64,000 nt of DNA. Origin: UBA2897 sp036733925 (GTDB taxonomy: Bacteria > Bacillota > Negativicutes > Selenomonadales > Selenomonadaceae). The notes beneath the pieces were generated by a model. That model had not been told where the DNA came from and ran no database searches. It saw nothing but the letters and a program-made list of their open reading frames with translations. Position numbers and translations under genes: made by a program. Location: NCBI GenBank assembly GCA_036733925.1, contig DAIMZO010000006.1:24748-88747 (forward strand). The letters run 5' to 3'. Positions 42,482 through 51,236 of the stretch are shown piece by piece; positions within the stretch are counted from its first letter, which is position 1; each line of letters begins with the position of its first letter.

Positions 42482-43315
42482 CTATTCAGCAAAACAGGCG
42501 AAAACGCCGAGAATCCCATCGCGGATCGTGACGGAAAAGTCTGTCTGACCTTCGGCAGGTTCATTGCTCGTCGCGTTCAGGAAGTCCTGCGTCAGGGTAT
42601 CGTCCGCGAGCTCCCATCGCAGCCCGTCTGTCGTGACGCCGCGCACCTCGCTCGTCAGCGGCAGGAGAGATACGACCTTCGGCGTGCGATTGCGCGCGGA
42701 ACGCATCGTGACGGCCTCACCGCTCTTCACGAAGAACAGGATCTCGCGTTCGTCTGCGAGCACGCAAGGGAAGGCGAGCCGCGAGGCCGAGAAGATATTG
42801 CTCATCGCATGGTCGAACCGCCCGCCGAATGCGCCGGTCAGCAACACGGTCCCAGCATCTGCCGTGCCGGTATCCCAGGCAGCGAGCGTACCGCTGCCCT
42901 TCGATGGGATATGCGCCGCGCGCCGCGCAATCTCCTGCAGGGCAATCTGCGTATCGGTGTAGTCCTTTGCGCGGATGTAGGTATCGGACGGGATTCCGCT
43001 CTCGATTGCCGTGTCCCAGACAGCGCGGCTTGCGCTGTCGCCATCGCCAATCAGCCGGCCCGGTGCAAGGCCCGCGCGCTGCAGGGCGTCGAGCCCGTGG
43101 TCGAGAGCCCAGAGCTCCCGTGAGCGTGCCGCCTGCTGTAGCCAGTCCGGGGCCGGCGCGCGCCCGCCACTCACCAGCAGGTATTCCTTTGCGGGCAGAG
43201 CGCGGGAGAATCGCAATCCGGCCTGAGGCAGGCTGAGAAACGCGCCATCGCTGGCAGACTGATCTTTTTCTGCTGGTTCCTTGGTATTTTTCATGCTTCC
43301 CGATCCTTTTTTCAT
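42482..43315 (-). CDS. thiN: Thiamine pyrophosphokinase
   Basis: Makes thiamine diphosphate from thiamine and ATP. 277 residues with WALDHGLDAL, the IGDGDSAS metal/ATP motif, KDYTDTQIAL, GGRFDHAMSN and the C-terminal thiamine-binding half. The N-terminal 40 or so residues before LLVSGGRAP are extra and low-complexity. The ATG at 43315 has AAAGGAAAG upstream; ATG 43294 is an alternative. ThDP is needed by IorA in this same window. Confidence 0.88.
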   Translation of the reverse strand: MKKGSGSMKNTKEPAEKDQSASDGAFLSLPQAGLRFSRALPAKEYLLVSGGRAPAPDWLQQAARSRELWALDHGLDALQRAGLAPGRLIGDGDSASRAVWDTAIESGIPSDTYIRAKDYTDTQIALQEIARRAAHIPSKGSGTLAAWDTGTADAGTVLLTGAFGGRFDHAMSNIFSASRLAFPCVLADEREILFFVKSGEAVTMRSARNRTPKVVSLLPLTSEVRGVTTDGLRWELADDTLTQDFLNATSNEPAEGQTDFSVTIRDGILGVFACFAE

Positions 43316-43344
43316 AAAAATCCACTTTCCTTTACCAAATATGA

Positions 43345-43350
43345 TATAAT
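43345..43350 (+). promoter_or_regulatory. -10 element in the thiN/UPF0173 divergent region
   Basis: TATAAT on the plus strand, 57 bp before the UPF0173 start; the -35 is not clear. The AT-rich 90-bp gap must also hold the opposite promoter for thiN. Confidence 0.5.
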
Positions 43351-43406
43351 AGAATGATATAAGAATCAATAAGGGGAAGTTCCACGGGAAAGGGGATTTT
43401 CATTCA

Positions 43407-44090
43407 ATGGTAACATTCACGTATTATGGGCATTCCTGCTTTTTGCTGGATGATGGGAAATACAAAGTCCTGACGGATCCGTTCTTGACGGGCAATCCGA
43501 AGGCGAGCATCCGTGCGGAGGCGGTCGATTGCGACATCATCTTGATCACGCATGCGCATGGCGATCATCTCGGCGACGCGCCGGAGATCGCCGGGCACAC
43601 GGGCGCAGAGCTTGTCGGCGTCCCGGAGGTGCTCGCGCTCTGCGATGCACGCGTCAAGGGGCTGAAATCGCATCCGATGAACCTCGGCGGCAGCCTGACG
43701 TTGCCGTTCGGCAAGGTGCGCATGACGCTCGCGCAGCACAGCTCGGGCGTGCCGGGCGGCATCGCCTGCGGATATGTGCTCTACATCGGCGGCATGAAGG
43801 TCTATTTCGCCGGGGATACGGCGCTGTTCTCCGATATGCAGCTGATTGGGCGCAAGGATGACCTCGACGTCGCGATGCTGCCGGTCGGTGACAACTACAC
43901 GATGGGGCTTGAGGACGCCGCACTCGCGGCGCAGTTCCTGAACGCGCGCCATGTCATCCCGATGCATTACAACACCTGGCCAATCATCAATCAGGATGTC
44001 AAGCGCTATAAGGAGCTCACGGAGCAGATGACGCGCGCGGAGGTTCATCTGCTGTCTCCGGGCGAGGCCCTTGCCATCGACGAGGAATGA
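43407..44090 (+). CDS. UPF0173 metal-dependent hydrolase (metallo-beta-lactamase fold)
   Basis: 227 residues. YYGHSCFLL at the N-terminus, the zinc-binding ITHAHGDHLGD near residue 55, YFAGDTALFSDM (Asp ligand) near 135, and VIPMHYNTWP (last His) near 195. The YtkL/UPF0173 family is widespread but its substrate is not established. It overlaps miaA by 4 bp, so it shares an mRNA with tRNA modification and hfq. Confidence 0.88.
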   Translation: MVTFTYYGHSCFLLDDGKYKVLTDPFLTGNPKASIRAEAVDCDIILITHAHGDHLGDAPEIAGHTGAELVGVPEVLALCDARVKGLKSHPMNLGGSLTLPFGKVRMTLAQHSSGVPGGIACGYVLYIGGMKVYFAGDTALFSDMQLIGRKDDLDVAMLPVGDNYTMGLEDAALAAQFLNARHVIPMHYNTWPIINQDVKRYKELTEQMTRAEVHLLSPGEALAIDEE

Positions 44091-45055
44091 CGGTGGAGGC
44101 AAAGAAACTCCCGCTTCTCGTCGTACTCGGCCCGACGGCCGTCGGCAAGACGGATTTCTCCGTCGACCTCGCCGAGGCCATGCATACCGAGATCGTATCC
44201 GGGGACTCCATGCTGATTTACCGCGGGTTCGATATCGGGACGGCGAAACCGACGATGGAGGAACGCCGCGGCATCCCGCATCACCTGATCGATATCCTCG
44301 ATGGGACGGAGCCCTATACGGTTACGGACTTCCAGCGGGAGGCGGGCGCCTGCATCGCGCAGATTGCGGGAAGGGGATGCATCCCAATCCTCGCAGGCGG
44401 CACGGGACTATATGTCAAGGCCCTGCTTGAGGGCTATGCGTTCAACAAGGCGGAGGAGCATCCGGAATTCCGAGTCTCGATGCGGGAACTCGCGGACGGA
44501 AAGGGAAAGGAAGCCGTCTACCGTCTGCTGCAGCAGGAGGATCCGAAAGCGGCGGCGGAGATCGACCCGCAGAATTTCCGGCGCGTCGTGCGCGCGCTCG
44601 AGACGGTGCGCTTTGGCGGCGAGTCCATCTCGAGGCAGCGGGCCGGCGGCACGCAGGACACGCTCGTTTACCACGCACTCGTGTTCGGGCTGCGCCGCGA
44701 CCGGCAGGCGCTTTATGCGCGCATCAACCGCCGCGTAGAGATCATGTTCGAGCACGGGCTCGAGGCGGAGGTTCGCCATCTGCTCGCGAGCGGGATCCCG
44801 CGGACAGCCCCTGCAATGAAGGGCATCGGCTACAAGGAGATGGCGGCGTATCTCGCGGGCGAGATCTCGCGGGAGCAGGCGATTGAAGCGATACAGACGA
44901 ATACGCGGCATTTCGCGAAGCGCCAGCTTACATGGTACCGCAAGATGCCCTATATCTATTGGATCGACGTCGACGGGCTCACGCGGCAGGAACTTTTGCG
45001 AAAAGCTTTGCGCGAGGCAGAAGGATTTTTCCGTTCCCCCTCGAATAAAGAATAG
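44087..45055 (+). CDS. miaA: tRNA dimethylallyltransferase
   Basis: Adds the dimethylallyl group to A37 of UNN-decoding tRNAs. 322 residues. P-loop GPTAVGKTDFSVDLA at 14-28, SGDSMLIYRGFDIGTAKP, and the DFQREAGACI and GGTGLYVKALLEG segments. The C-terminal part is FAKRQLTWYRKMPYIYWID. Start codon ATG overlaps the preceding stop. Followed by hfq as in many bacteria. Confidence 0.96.
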   Translation: MTVEAKKLPLLVVLGPTAVGKTDFSVDLAEAMHTEIVSGDSMLIYRGFDIGTAKPTMEERRGIPHHLIDILDGTEPYTVTDFQREAGACIAQIAGRGCIPILAGGTGLYVKALLEGYAFNKAEEHPEFRVSMRELADGKGKEAVYRLLQQEDPKAAAEIDPQNFRRVVRALETVRFGGESISRQRAGGTQDTLVYHALVFGLRRDRQALYARINRRVEIMFEHGLEAEVRHLLASGIPRTAPAMKGIGYKEMAAYLAGEISREQAIEAIQTNTRHFAKRQLTWYRKMPYIYWIDVDGLTRQELLRKALREAEGFFRSPSNKE

Positions 45056-45097
45056 TTAGAAATAAAAAATCGGATAACCATCAGGAGGAAATGATCC

Positions 45098-45352
45098 ATG
45101 CCAATGAAAGCAATGAATTTACAGGATACGTTCTTGAATCAGGCACGCAAGGAGAACGTGCCGATTACGATGCACCTGGTCAACGGGTTCCAGATCAAGG
45201 GGCAGGTCAAGGGCTTTGACAGCTACACAGTCGTCATCGAGATGATGGGCAAGCAGCAGCTCGTCTACAAGCACGCGATTTCGACAATCACGCCGGCCCA
45301 TCCGCTCGGACGCCCGGAGCGCAAGCCGGAATCCGACAAGCCGGAAGCGTGA
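45098..45352 (+). CDS. hfq: RNA chaperone Hfq
   Basis: 84 residues. Sm1 motif (LNQARKENVPITMHLVNGFQIKG) and Sm2 motif with the diagnostic YKHAISTI. A short polar tail (GRPERKPESDKPEA) follows. It forms a hexameric ring that pairs small RNAs with mRNAs. A strong ribosome site (CAGGAGGAA) precedes it, and an intrinsic terminator closes the miaA-hfq unit. Confidence 0.97.
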   Translation: MPMKAMNLQDTFLNQARKENVPITMHLVNGFQIKGQVKGFDSYTVVIEMMGKQQLVYKHAISTITPAHPLGRPERKPESDKPEA

Positions 45353-45369
45353 TCTAGGAGCGGCACCGG

Positions 45370-45397
45370 TCCTCCCTCGATGAGGGAGGATTTTTTT
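45370..45397 (+). terminator. Terminator after hfq
   Basis: Perfect 9-bp stem, 3-base loop, seven Ts. Confidence 0.93.
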
Positions 45398-45433
45398 GAT
45401 AAGTCAGCAGGATAAAAATTGAAGGAAAGAAAT

Positions 45434-45892
45434 ATGGAAAAAGCAAGAGGGTTTGAAGTTGTGACGCGCTGGCAGGGAAAGGACGTGGCATTGCCGAAAC
45501 GGCAGACCGCGCGGAGCGCTGGCTACGACCTCGAGGCAGCGGAGAGCGTGACCATCGCGCCGCGGAAGACGGTCATGGTCGCGACGGGGGTCAAGGCCTA
45601 TATGCAGCCCGATGAGGCGCTCATGATCTACAACCGTTCGAGCCTTGCGACGAAGCGGCGCCTGATGCTCGCGAACACGGTCGGTGTCATCGATGCCGAT
45701 TACTACGGCTCGCCGGAAACGGAGGGCGAGATTTTCATCCCGCTCTATAACTACGGTACGGATACGCAGAAGATCGCGAAAGGTGAGCGCGTGGCGCAGG
45801 GCATCTTCACGCACTATCTGACCGTGGACGGCGACGCGCCGGGCCTAGGTGGCGAACGCTCGGGCGGCTTCGGGTCGACGGGCAGGCAGTGA
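45434..45892 (+). CDS. dut: Deoxyuridine 5'-triphosphate nucleotidohydrolase
   Basis: Hydrolyses dUTP to dUMP and pyrophosphate. 152 residues with all five trimeric-dUTPase motifs in order: AGYDLEAA, RSSLA, GVIDADYYG, ERVAQGIF and RSGGFGSTG. The ATG at 45434 follows GAAGGAAAG. It lies between the hfq terminator and the GltD-like gene, 33 bp from the latter. Confidence 0.95.
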   Translation: MEKARGFEVVTRWQGKDVALPKRQTARSAGYDLEAAESVTIAPRKTVMVATGVKAYMQPDEALMIYNRSSLATKRRLMLANTVGVIDADYYGSPETEGEIFIPLYNYGTDTQKIAKGERVAQGIFTHYLTVDGDAPGLGGERSGGFGSTGRQ

Positions 45893-45925
45893 GCCGGTAA
45901 GGAGACAACGAAAGAGGGAGAGACG

Positions 45926-47215
45926 ATGGCTGTTCATGTAATCCACGAGGCACACAGGTGCCTGCAATGCAAGGAAGCGCTCTGTATGCTGCACGGCTGC
46001 CCGCTGAAAACGGATATCCCGGGCATGATCCGGGAATTCCTCGCGGGAAACGCGAATAAAGCGGGCGCGATGCTGTTTGAGAACAATCCGATGAGCGATG
46101 TCTGCTCGATGGTTTGCGACCACGAGAAGCAGTGCGAGGGCCACTGCCTGCTCTCGAAGGAGCCGGGTGGCTCCGCCGTGCAGATCTCTGCGATCGAGCA
46201 CTACATCTCGGATCTTTACTTGCGGAAGTTCAGCCTCGCGCGCCGCGCACGCCGCGGCCAGCGCGTCGCGGTCATCGGGGCTGGCCCGGCGGGGCTGACC
46301 GTCGCGACAAAGCTCGCGCAGCACGGCTACGATGTGACGATTTTCGAGCGCATGGACAAGATCGGCGGACTCATGCGCTACGGTATCCCCGACTTCCGCC
46401 TGCCGCGGCGCATCCTCGACACCTACGCGCATAAGCTCAAGCGCCTCGGCGTCCATATCCGCCCGCATACGACGCTCGGCGGCGCATTGCGCCTCGACGA
46501 CCTGTTCGCGGATGGCTACGATGCCGTCTTCATTGGCGCGGGCGTCTGGCGTGCGCGCCGGCTCGGCGTGAAGGGCGAGACGCTCGGGAACTGCCACTAC
46601 GCAATCGATTATCTGCAGGATCCGTACGTCTATGAGCTCGGCCCGCGCGTCGCGATCATCGGCTCCGGGAATGACGCGATGGACGCGGCGCGCACGGCGA
46701 TACGGCACGGCAGCGAGCAGGTCTACGTCGTCGCGCGGCATTACGAGGTATCGTCGAGCAAACGGCAGGCGGAATATGCGCAGGCGGACGGCGCGGAGAT
46801 CATCTACGCGCGCCATACGGTCGAAATCACGCCGGAGGGGCCTCTGCTCACCCTGCGGCATTTCGACGAGAACGGCAAATGCACGCGCGAGGATGAGGCA
46901 AAGCTCCTGCAGGTCAACAGCACAATCATATCCGTGAGCCAGGTGCCGAAGGATAAGATCGCCCGCACGACGCACGGGCTCGAGACGAATGAGCGCGGGC
47001 TCATCGAGGTCGACGAGAACGGGCAGACGACGCGCGAGGGCGTATTCTCGGGCGGCGATGTCGTGACTGGCGCGAGCCGCGTCGTGCTCGCGGTCAGGAA
47101 CGCGAAGAAGGTCGCCACAGCGATGGAGCGCTACCTCGAAGAAAAGGCCGCTTCTGATGCTGGAACGCAGCGGGCTCCCGAAGCGCCGCATCCAATCCTC
47201 CACGGTTTTGAATGA
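45926..47215 (+). CDS. GltD-like NAD(P)-dependent flavoprotein
   Basis: 429 residues resembling the glutamate synthase small subunit. N-terminal Cys-rich region for [4Fe-4S] clusters (CLQCKEALCMLHGCPL; CSMVCDHEKQCEGHC), an FAD site VIGAGPAGLTVA at about 116-127 with YGIPDFRLP, and an NAD(P) site IIGSGNDAMDAARTA near 247. The C-terminal GGDVVTGA completes the FAD fold. No gltB large subunit is adjacent, so it may serve another electron-transfer partner; the name glutamate synthase would be an over-call. Confidence 0.82.
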   Translation: MAVHVIHEAHRCLQCKEALCMLHGCPLKTDIPGMIREFLAGNANKAGAMLFENNPMSDVCSMVCDHEKQCEGHCLLSKEPGGSAVQISAIEHYISDLYLRKFSLARRARRGQRVAVIGAGPAGLTVATKLAQHGYDVTIFERMDKIGGLMRYGIPDFRLPRRILDTYAHKLKRLGVHIRPHTTLGGALRLDDLFADGYDAVFIGAGVWRARRLGVKGETLGNCHYAIDYLQDPYVYELGPRVAIIGSGNDAMDAARTAIRHGSEQVYVVARHYEVSSSKRQAEYAQADGAEIIYARHTVEITPEGPLLTLRHFDENGKCTREDEAKLLQVNSTIISVSQVPKDKIARTTHGLETNERGLIEVDENGQTTREGVFSGGDVVTGASRVVLAVRNAKKVATAMERYLEEKAASDAGTQRAPEAPHPILHGFE

Positions 47216-47251
47216 GCGTCTGCTGGCACCGTACAGGCACCTATCCCTTCC

Positions 47252-47280
47252 TTGACAGTTACGCGAAAAATGCGTAAAAT
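47252..47280 (+). promoter_or_regulatory. Promoter of rny
   Basis: TTGACA and TAAAAT with a 17-bp spacer, about 55 bp before the ribosome site of rny. Confidence 0.8.
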
Positions 47281-47335
47281 AGTAAAGTGTCGTTATGTAG
47301 AAAAATGGAAAAATAACGAGTAAATAGAAAGGGAG

Positions 47336-48886
47336 GTGCCCATCATCGATACTGCAGTAACTGTATTATCAGCAATCGTTGCATTGCTCATCGGTGCTGG
47401 CGGCGGCTACGTGATGCGCAAACGCGCAGCGGAGGCGCAGATTGGCTCAGCCGAAGAGCATGCAAAGAAGATTATATCGGATGCGAAAGAAAAAGGCGAA
47501 ACCAAGAAAAAAGAAGCCCTGCTTGAGGCGAAGGAAGAAATCCACAAGCAGCGTCAGGAATTCGAGAAGGAATCCCGCGAACGCCGCAATGAGCTTTCTA
47601 AACAGGAACGTCGCGTAGAGCAGAAGGAAGAGAATCTCGACAAGAAGATTGAGGCAGCGAGCCGCAGGGAAGAATCCCTGATCCGCAAGGAGAACCGGCT
47701 CGAGAAGACCCAGCAGGCCGCGGAGGCCATGCATGAGAAACAGAAACAGGAACTCGAGCGGATCTCCGGCCTGACCGAGGACGAAGCGTGCACGCGGATC
47801 ATGGCTGAGGTTGAGGACGAACTCAAGCACGAGAAAGCCATGAAGCTCAAGGAATACGAGCAGCAGACGAAGGACGAGGCGGACAAGAAAGCGCAGGACA
47901 TCATCGCGCAGGCCATCCAGCGTTGCGCGGCTGATCAGGTCGCGGAGACGACGGTCTCGGTCGTCGCGCTGCCGAATGACGAGATGAAAGGCCGCATCAT
48001 CGGCCGCGAGGGACGCAACATCCGCACGCTCGAGACGCTCACAGGCGTGGATCTCATCATCGACGATACGCCGGAGGCTGTCATCCTGTCGAGCTTCGAT
48101 CCGGTGCGCCGCGAGGTCGCGCGCATCGCGCTCGAGAAGCTCGTGCAGGACGGTCGCATCCATCCGGCCCGCATCGAGGAGATGGTCGAGAAAGCCAAGC
48201 GCGAAGTCGATCAGCGCATCAAGGAAGCGGGCGAGCAGGCGACGTTTGAGACAGGCGTGCACGGCATCCATCCGGAGCTCGTCCGGCTGCTCGGCCGCAT
48301 GCGCTACCGCACGAGCTACGGCCAGAACGTGCTGAACCACTCCATCGAGGTCTCGCACCTCGCCGGCGTCATGGCGGCGGAACTTGGATGCAACGTCACG
48401 CTCGCGAAGCGCGGCGGCCTGCTCCACGATATCGGCAAGGCGGTTGACCGCGATGTCGAGGGGCCGCATGTCACGATCGGTGCGGATCTCGCACGGAAAT
48501 ACCACGAATCCAAGGATGTCATCAACATCATCGAGTCCCATCACGGGGATTGCGAACCGACGACCGTCGAGGCCGTGCTGGTCGCCGCCGCAGATGCAGT
48601 TTCTGCGGCGCGCCCGGGCGCACGCCGCGAGAGCCTTGAGTCGTATCTGAAGCGTCTCAAGAGCCTCGAGGAGATAGCGGAAGGCTTTGATGGCGTCGAC
48701 CGCTGCTTTGCCATCCAGGCGGGCCGCGAGATCCGCGTGATGGTCAAGCCGGATAAGGTGGACGATGCGGAGGCCGCGGCCCTCGCACACGATATCGCGA
48801 AGAAGATCGAGAATGACCTCGAGTATCCGGGTCAGATCAAGTGCACGGTCATCCGCGAGACGCGCGCCGTGGACTACGCAAAATAA
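47336..48886 (+). CDS. rny: Ribonuclease Y
   Basis: Membrane-anchored endoribonuclease that starts mRNA decay. 516 residues: an N-terminal TM helix (about 8-28), a long coiled coil (30-200), a KH domain with GRIIGREGRNIR near 220, and an HD phosphohydrolase domain with LLHDIGKA near 363. The start is odd: the only standard codon is a GTG that directly abuts the ribosome site GGGAGG. Two ATC codons at 47342 and 47345 have better spacing. The 3' end is closed by a terminator. Confidence 0.94.
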   Translation: MPIIDTAVTVLSAIVALLIGAGGGYVMRKRAAEAQIGSAEEHAKKIISDAKEKGETKKKEALLEAKEEIHKQRQEFEKESRERRNELSKQERRVEQKEENLDKKIEAASRREESLIRKENRLEKTQQAAEAMHEKQKQELERISGLTEDEACTRIMAEVEDELKHEKAMKLKEYEQQTKDEADKKAQDIIAQAIQRCAADQVAETTVSVVALPNDEMKGRIIGREGRNIRTLETLTGVDLIIDDTPEAVILSSFDPVRREVARIALEKLVQDGRIHPARIEEMVEKAKREVDQRIKEAGEQATFETGVHGIHPELVRLLGRMRYRTSYGQNVLNHSIEVSHLAGVMAAELGCNVTLAKRGGLLHDIGKAVDRDVEGPHVTIGADLARKYHESKDVINIIESHHGDCEPTTVEAVLVAAADAVSAARPGARRESLESYLKRLKSLEEIAEGFDGVDRCFAIQAGREIRVMVKPDKVDDAEAAALAHDIAKKIENDLEYPGQIKCTVIRETRAVDYAK

Positions 48887-48897
48887 CGACAGCTTCA

Positions 48898-48924
48898 AAC
48901 CTCCCTCCCAGAGGGAGGTTTTTG
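48898..48924 (+). terminator. Terminator after rny
   Basis: Perfect 10-bp stem (48898-48907 with 48913-48922), 5-base loop, short T-run. Confidence 0.88.
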
Positions 48925-48948
48925 TGGCAATAACAAGGACGGGAAACT

Positions 48949-49506
48949 ATGGCATTTGAAAAGCTGAAGGCGGCGCTCCGGGACGCCGCAGGCAAGAAGC
49001 GTTCGGCAAAGCAGGAATACGTGCAGTTCCTCGGGTCGATGCTGGTGAAATACCCGGAAATCCATACGGTGGCATATGATCCGGGCACCTATACGATGAC
49101 AATCTCGTTCGCTGTGACCGGTGAGATCACGAAGCAGAAGCTCCAGTATTTTGCGAACCTGCTGATCGAGAGCATCAAGACGCACCGACATCTCGAGGGG
49201 CGCCGCGACCAGCCGCGCATGGAGGTCCGCGCCGAGGCATCGAAGGATACGATGATCCTCTCGGTTGACCGCGATATCCGCGACCTTTATGTGGCGGAAA
49301 TCGACCTGATGGCCGACCTCATGCAGGACTGCTTCGGAGAGCAGCTCCTCGTGCAGGAGGATACAGCTCTGACCGATGAGTTCATCGCGGGGCAGGAGGC
49401 GCTGTTCGGCAATCTGCTCGACACGGCGCGCCAGACGCCGCCTTCGGAGCGCCTGTCCGGCTACCGTGACGCGGGCCGCGTCATCGTCTACAATGGCAGA
49501 CTGTAA
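48949..49506 (+). CDS. Conserved-looking protein of unknown function
   Basis: 185 residues, no recognised family. A basic N-terminal helix (FEKLKAALRDAAGKKRSAKQEY) is followed by an alternating beta pattern (HTVAYDPGTYTMTISF). A central acidic helix comes next, with a C-terminal GYRDAGRVIVYNGRL. No membrane segment, no Cys cluster, no nucleotide-binding motif. It is inserted between rny and the ymdB-like gene, which are usually neighbours, and is 12 bp before the latter, so it is probably co-expressed with it. Confidence 0.75.
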   Translation: MAFEKLKAALRDAAGKKRSAKQEYVQFLGSMLVKYPEIHTVAYDPGTYTMTISFAVTGEITKQKLQYFANLLIESIKTHRHLEGRRDQPRMEVRAEASKDTMILSVDRDIRDLYVAEIDLMADLMQDCFGEQLLVQEDTALTDEFIAGQEALFGNLLDTARQTPPSERLSGYRDAGRVIVYNGRL

Positions 49507-49517
49507 GGAGGAGAATC

Positions 49518-50300
49518 ATGCGTATCTTGATGGTCGGTGATGTCGTCGGGCGGCCGGGACGCCGCTATTTCCGGGAAATCACGCCGAAGCTCCGCAAGGA
49601 GAAGAATATCGACGTCGTGGTCGTGAACGGTGAGAATTCCGCAGGCGGCAAAGGCATGACCGAGAAATCCCTCGCGGAACTGCTCTCGGGCGGAGCTGAT
49701 GTCATCACGTCCGGCAACCATATCTGGGACAAGAAGGATGTGCTTGGCTTCATCGACCGCGAGCCGTTCCTGATTCGTCCAGCAAACTATCCGGGCGATG
49801 CGCCCGGCAAGGGGTACTGCGTGTTCCCGTACCGCGCGAAGAACATCGGCGTGATGAACCTTTCCGGCCGCTCGTTCATGCCGCCGCTCGATGACCCATT
49901 CCAAGTGGCACCGGACGTCCTGCGCGAGCTGCGGGATGCGTGCGATATCATATTGCTCGATTTCCATGCGGAGACGACCTCGGAGAAGATGGCGATGGCC
50001 TGGTACCTCGACGGGCAGGTCAACGCGGTCGTCGGCACGCATACGCACGTGCAGACGGCAGATGAGCGCATCCTGCCGAAGGGGACGGCGTTCCTCACGG
50101 ATCTTGGCATGACGGGGCCGCGCGATTCGGTGCTCGGTGTCGAGACGGAGGCTATCCTCTACAAGTTCACGACCGGGCGCCCCGTGCGTTTCGAGGTTGC
50201 GGACGGCCCATGTATCTACAACGGAGTCATCCTGACCATCGATGACAGCACGAATGCGACGACGGGGATTGAGCGCATTCTTCTTTCCGAAAAAGCATAA
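49518..50300 (+). CDS. ymdB: YmdB-like metallophosphoesterase (TIGR00282)
   Basis: 260 residues. Metal-binding motifs MVGDVVGRPGRRYF, VVNGENSAGGKGMT, TSGNHIWDKKD, DFHAETTSEK and GTHTHVQTADE in family order. Bacillus YmdB hydrolyses cyclic nucleotides in vitro and affects biofilm and RNase Y-linked gene expression. TAAGGAGGAG precedes the ATG. It follows rny with one gene between. Confidence 0.92.
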   Translation: MRILMVGDVVGRPGRRYFREITPKLRKEKNIDVVVVNGENSAGGKGMTEKSLAELLSGGADVITSGNHIWDKKDVLGFIDREPFLIRPANYPGDAPGKGYCVFPYRAKNIGVMNLSGRSFMPPLDDPFQVAPDVLRELRDACDIILLDFHAETTSEKMAMAWYLDGQVNAVVGTHTHVQTADERILPKGTAFLTDLGMTGPRDSVLGVETEAILYKFTTGRPVRFEVADGPCIYNGVILTIDDSTNATTGIERILLSEKA

Positions 50301-50370
50301 AAGAAAAGGATTTCTGGAAGAAAAAGCGAAATCTACAAAGATAGGATAAAATGTGCAGAGGAGGCGCAGC

Positions 50371-51207
50371 ATGGCAAGCGACCTGCATATGCATACGACG
50401 TTCTCGGATGGCAGATACACGCCGGAGGAAGTCGTGAACATGGCAAAAGAAGCGAGATTGCACTATATCGCGATCACCGACCACGACACCGTGGACGGGA
50501 TTGCCGCGCTCTATGAAAAGGGCCTATATCCATGCAAGTCCATCCATATCATCCCGGGCATCGAGTTTTCGGCGCATCACCCGACCTACGAGATCCATAT
50601 TCTGGGCTATAACATCGATATCTACTACGGCGAGCTCGTCGAGCGGCTGAATGATGTGCGCGACGCGCGCTGGACCCGGTTCGCCGAGATGGTGGAGAAG
50701 ATCCAGTCTCTCGGCTATCAGATCACCGAGGCCGACGTCATGAAGGTGGCGGGTAGCAGCAAATCCATCAGCCGCTCGCATATCGCACGTGTGCTGGTCA
50801 AGAAAGGCTATTTCGAGACGGTGCGGCAGGCGTTCGACGAGATTCTCGCGAAAGGGCGGCCGGCCTACGTACCGCATTACCGCCTGAGCATCGAGGAGAT
50901 CACGGAACTCATCCGTTCGGCGGGCGGCACGCCGGTGCTCGCGCACCCGAAGCTCATCGGCGACGAGGAGCTCGTGAGGAAGCTCGCGGCCTCTGGCATG
51001 TTCGACGGCCTCGAGGTCTTTTACCCGCGCAATGATGCGGAGGATACGAAACGGTATCTTGCGCTGGCGGAGCAGTACGGGCTCATGGTGTCCGGCGGCT
51101 CGGATTTCCACGGGTTCCCGACGCGCTACCCGCAGGAGCTCGGCATCTTTACGATTGAAGATATCTGGGCGGAGAAGTTCTATCGGCCCGCGAAGAAAAT
51201 CGGCTGA
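50371..51207 (+). CDS. PHP domain phosphoesterase (YciV/RNase AM-like)
   Basis: 278 residues. The PHP metal-binding motifs are DLHMHTTFSDG at the very N-terminus, TDHDTVDG, PGIEFSAH, then LAHPKL and GGSDFHG. Relatives remove phosphate from 3',5'-nucleoside bisphosphates or trim RNA 5' ends. The ATG at 50371 is used because GAGGAGG (50357-50363) lies 7 bases before it; the longer frame from 50353 overlaps that site. The preceding 70 bp contain a TAAAAT -10-like sequence. Confidence 0.88.
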   Translation: MASDLHMHTTFSDGRYTPEEVVNMAKEARLHYIAITDHDTVDGIAALYEKGLYPCKSIHIIPGIEFSAHHPTYEIHILGYNIDIYYGELVERLNDVRDARWTRFAEMVEKIQSLGYQITEADVMKVAGSSKSISRSHIARVLVKKGYFETVRQAFDEILAKGRPAYVPHYRLSIEEITELIRSAGGTPVLAHPKLIGDEELVRKLAASGMFDGLEVFYPRNDAEDTKRYLALAEQYGLMVSGGSDFHGFPTRYPQELGIFTIEDIWAEKFYRPAKKIG

Positions 51208-51236
51208 CAGCCGCCGCAGGAAGGGAGGAGCGGAGT

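Noticed and set aside
41126..43123. A 665-codon plus-strand frame
   Set aside because: Antisense to the DUF438 protein and thiN, both with clear motifs; crosses a terminator and a promoter region.
48949..49506. Calling this gene a toxin or phage protein
   Set aside because: No motif supports it; codon use and GC match the neighbours.
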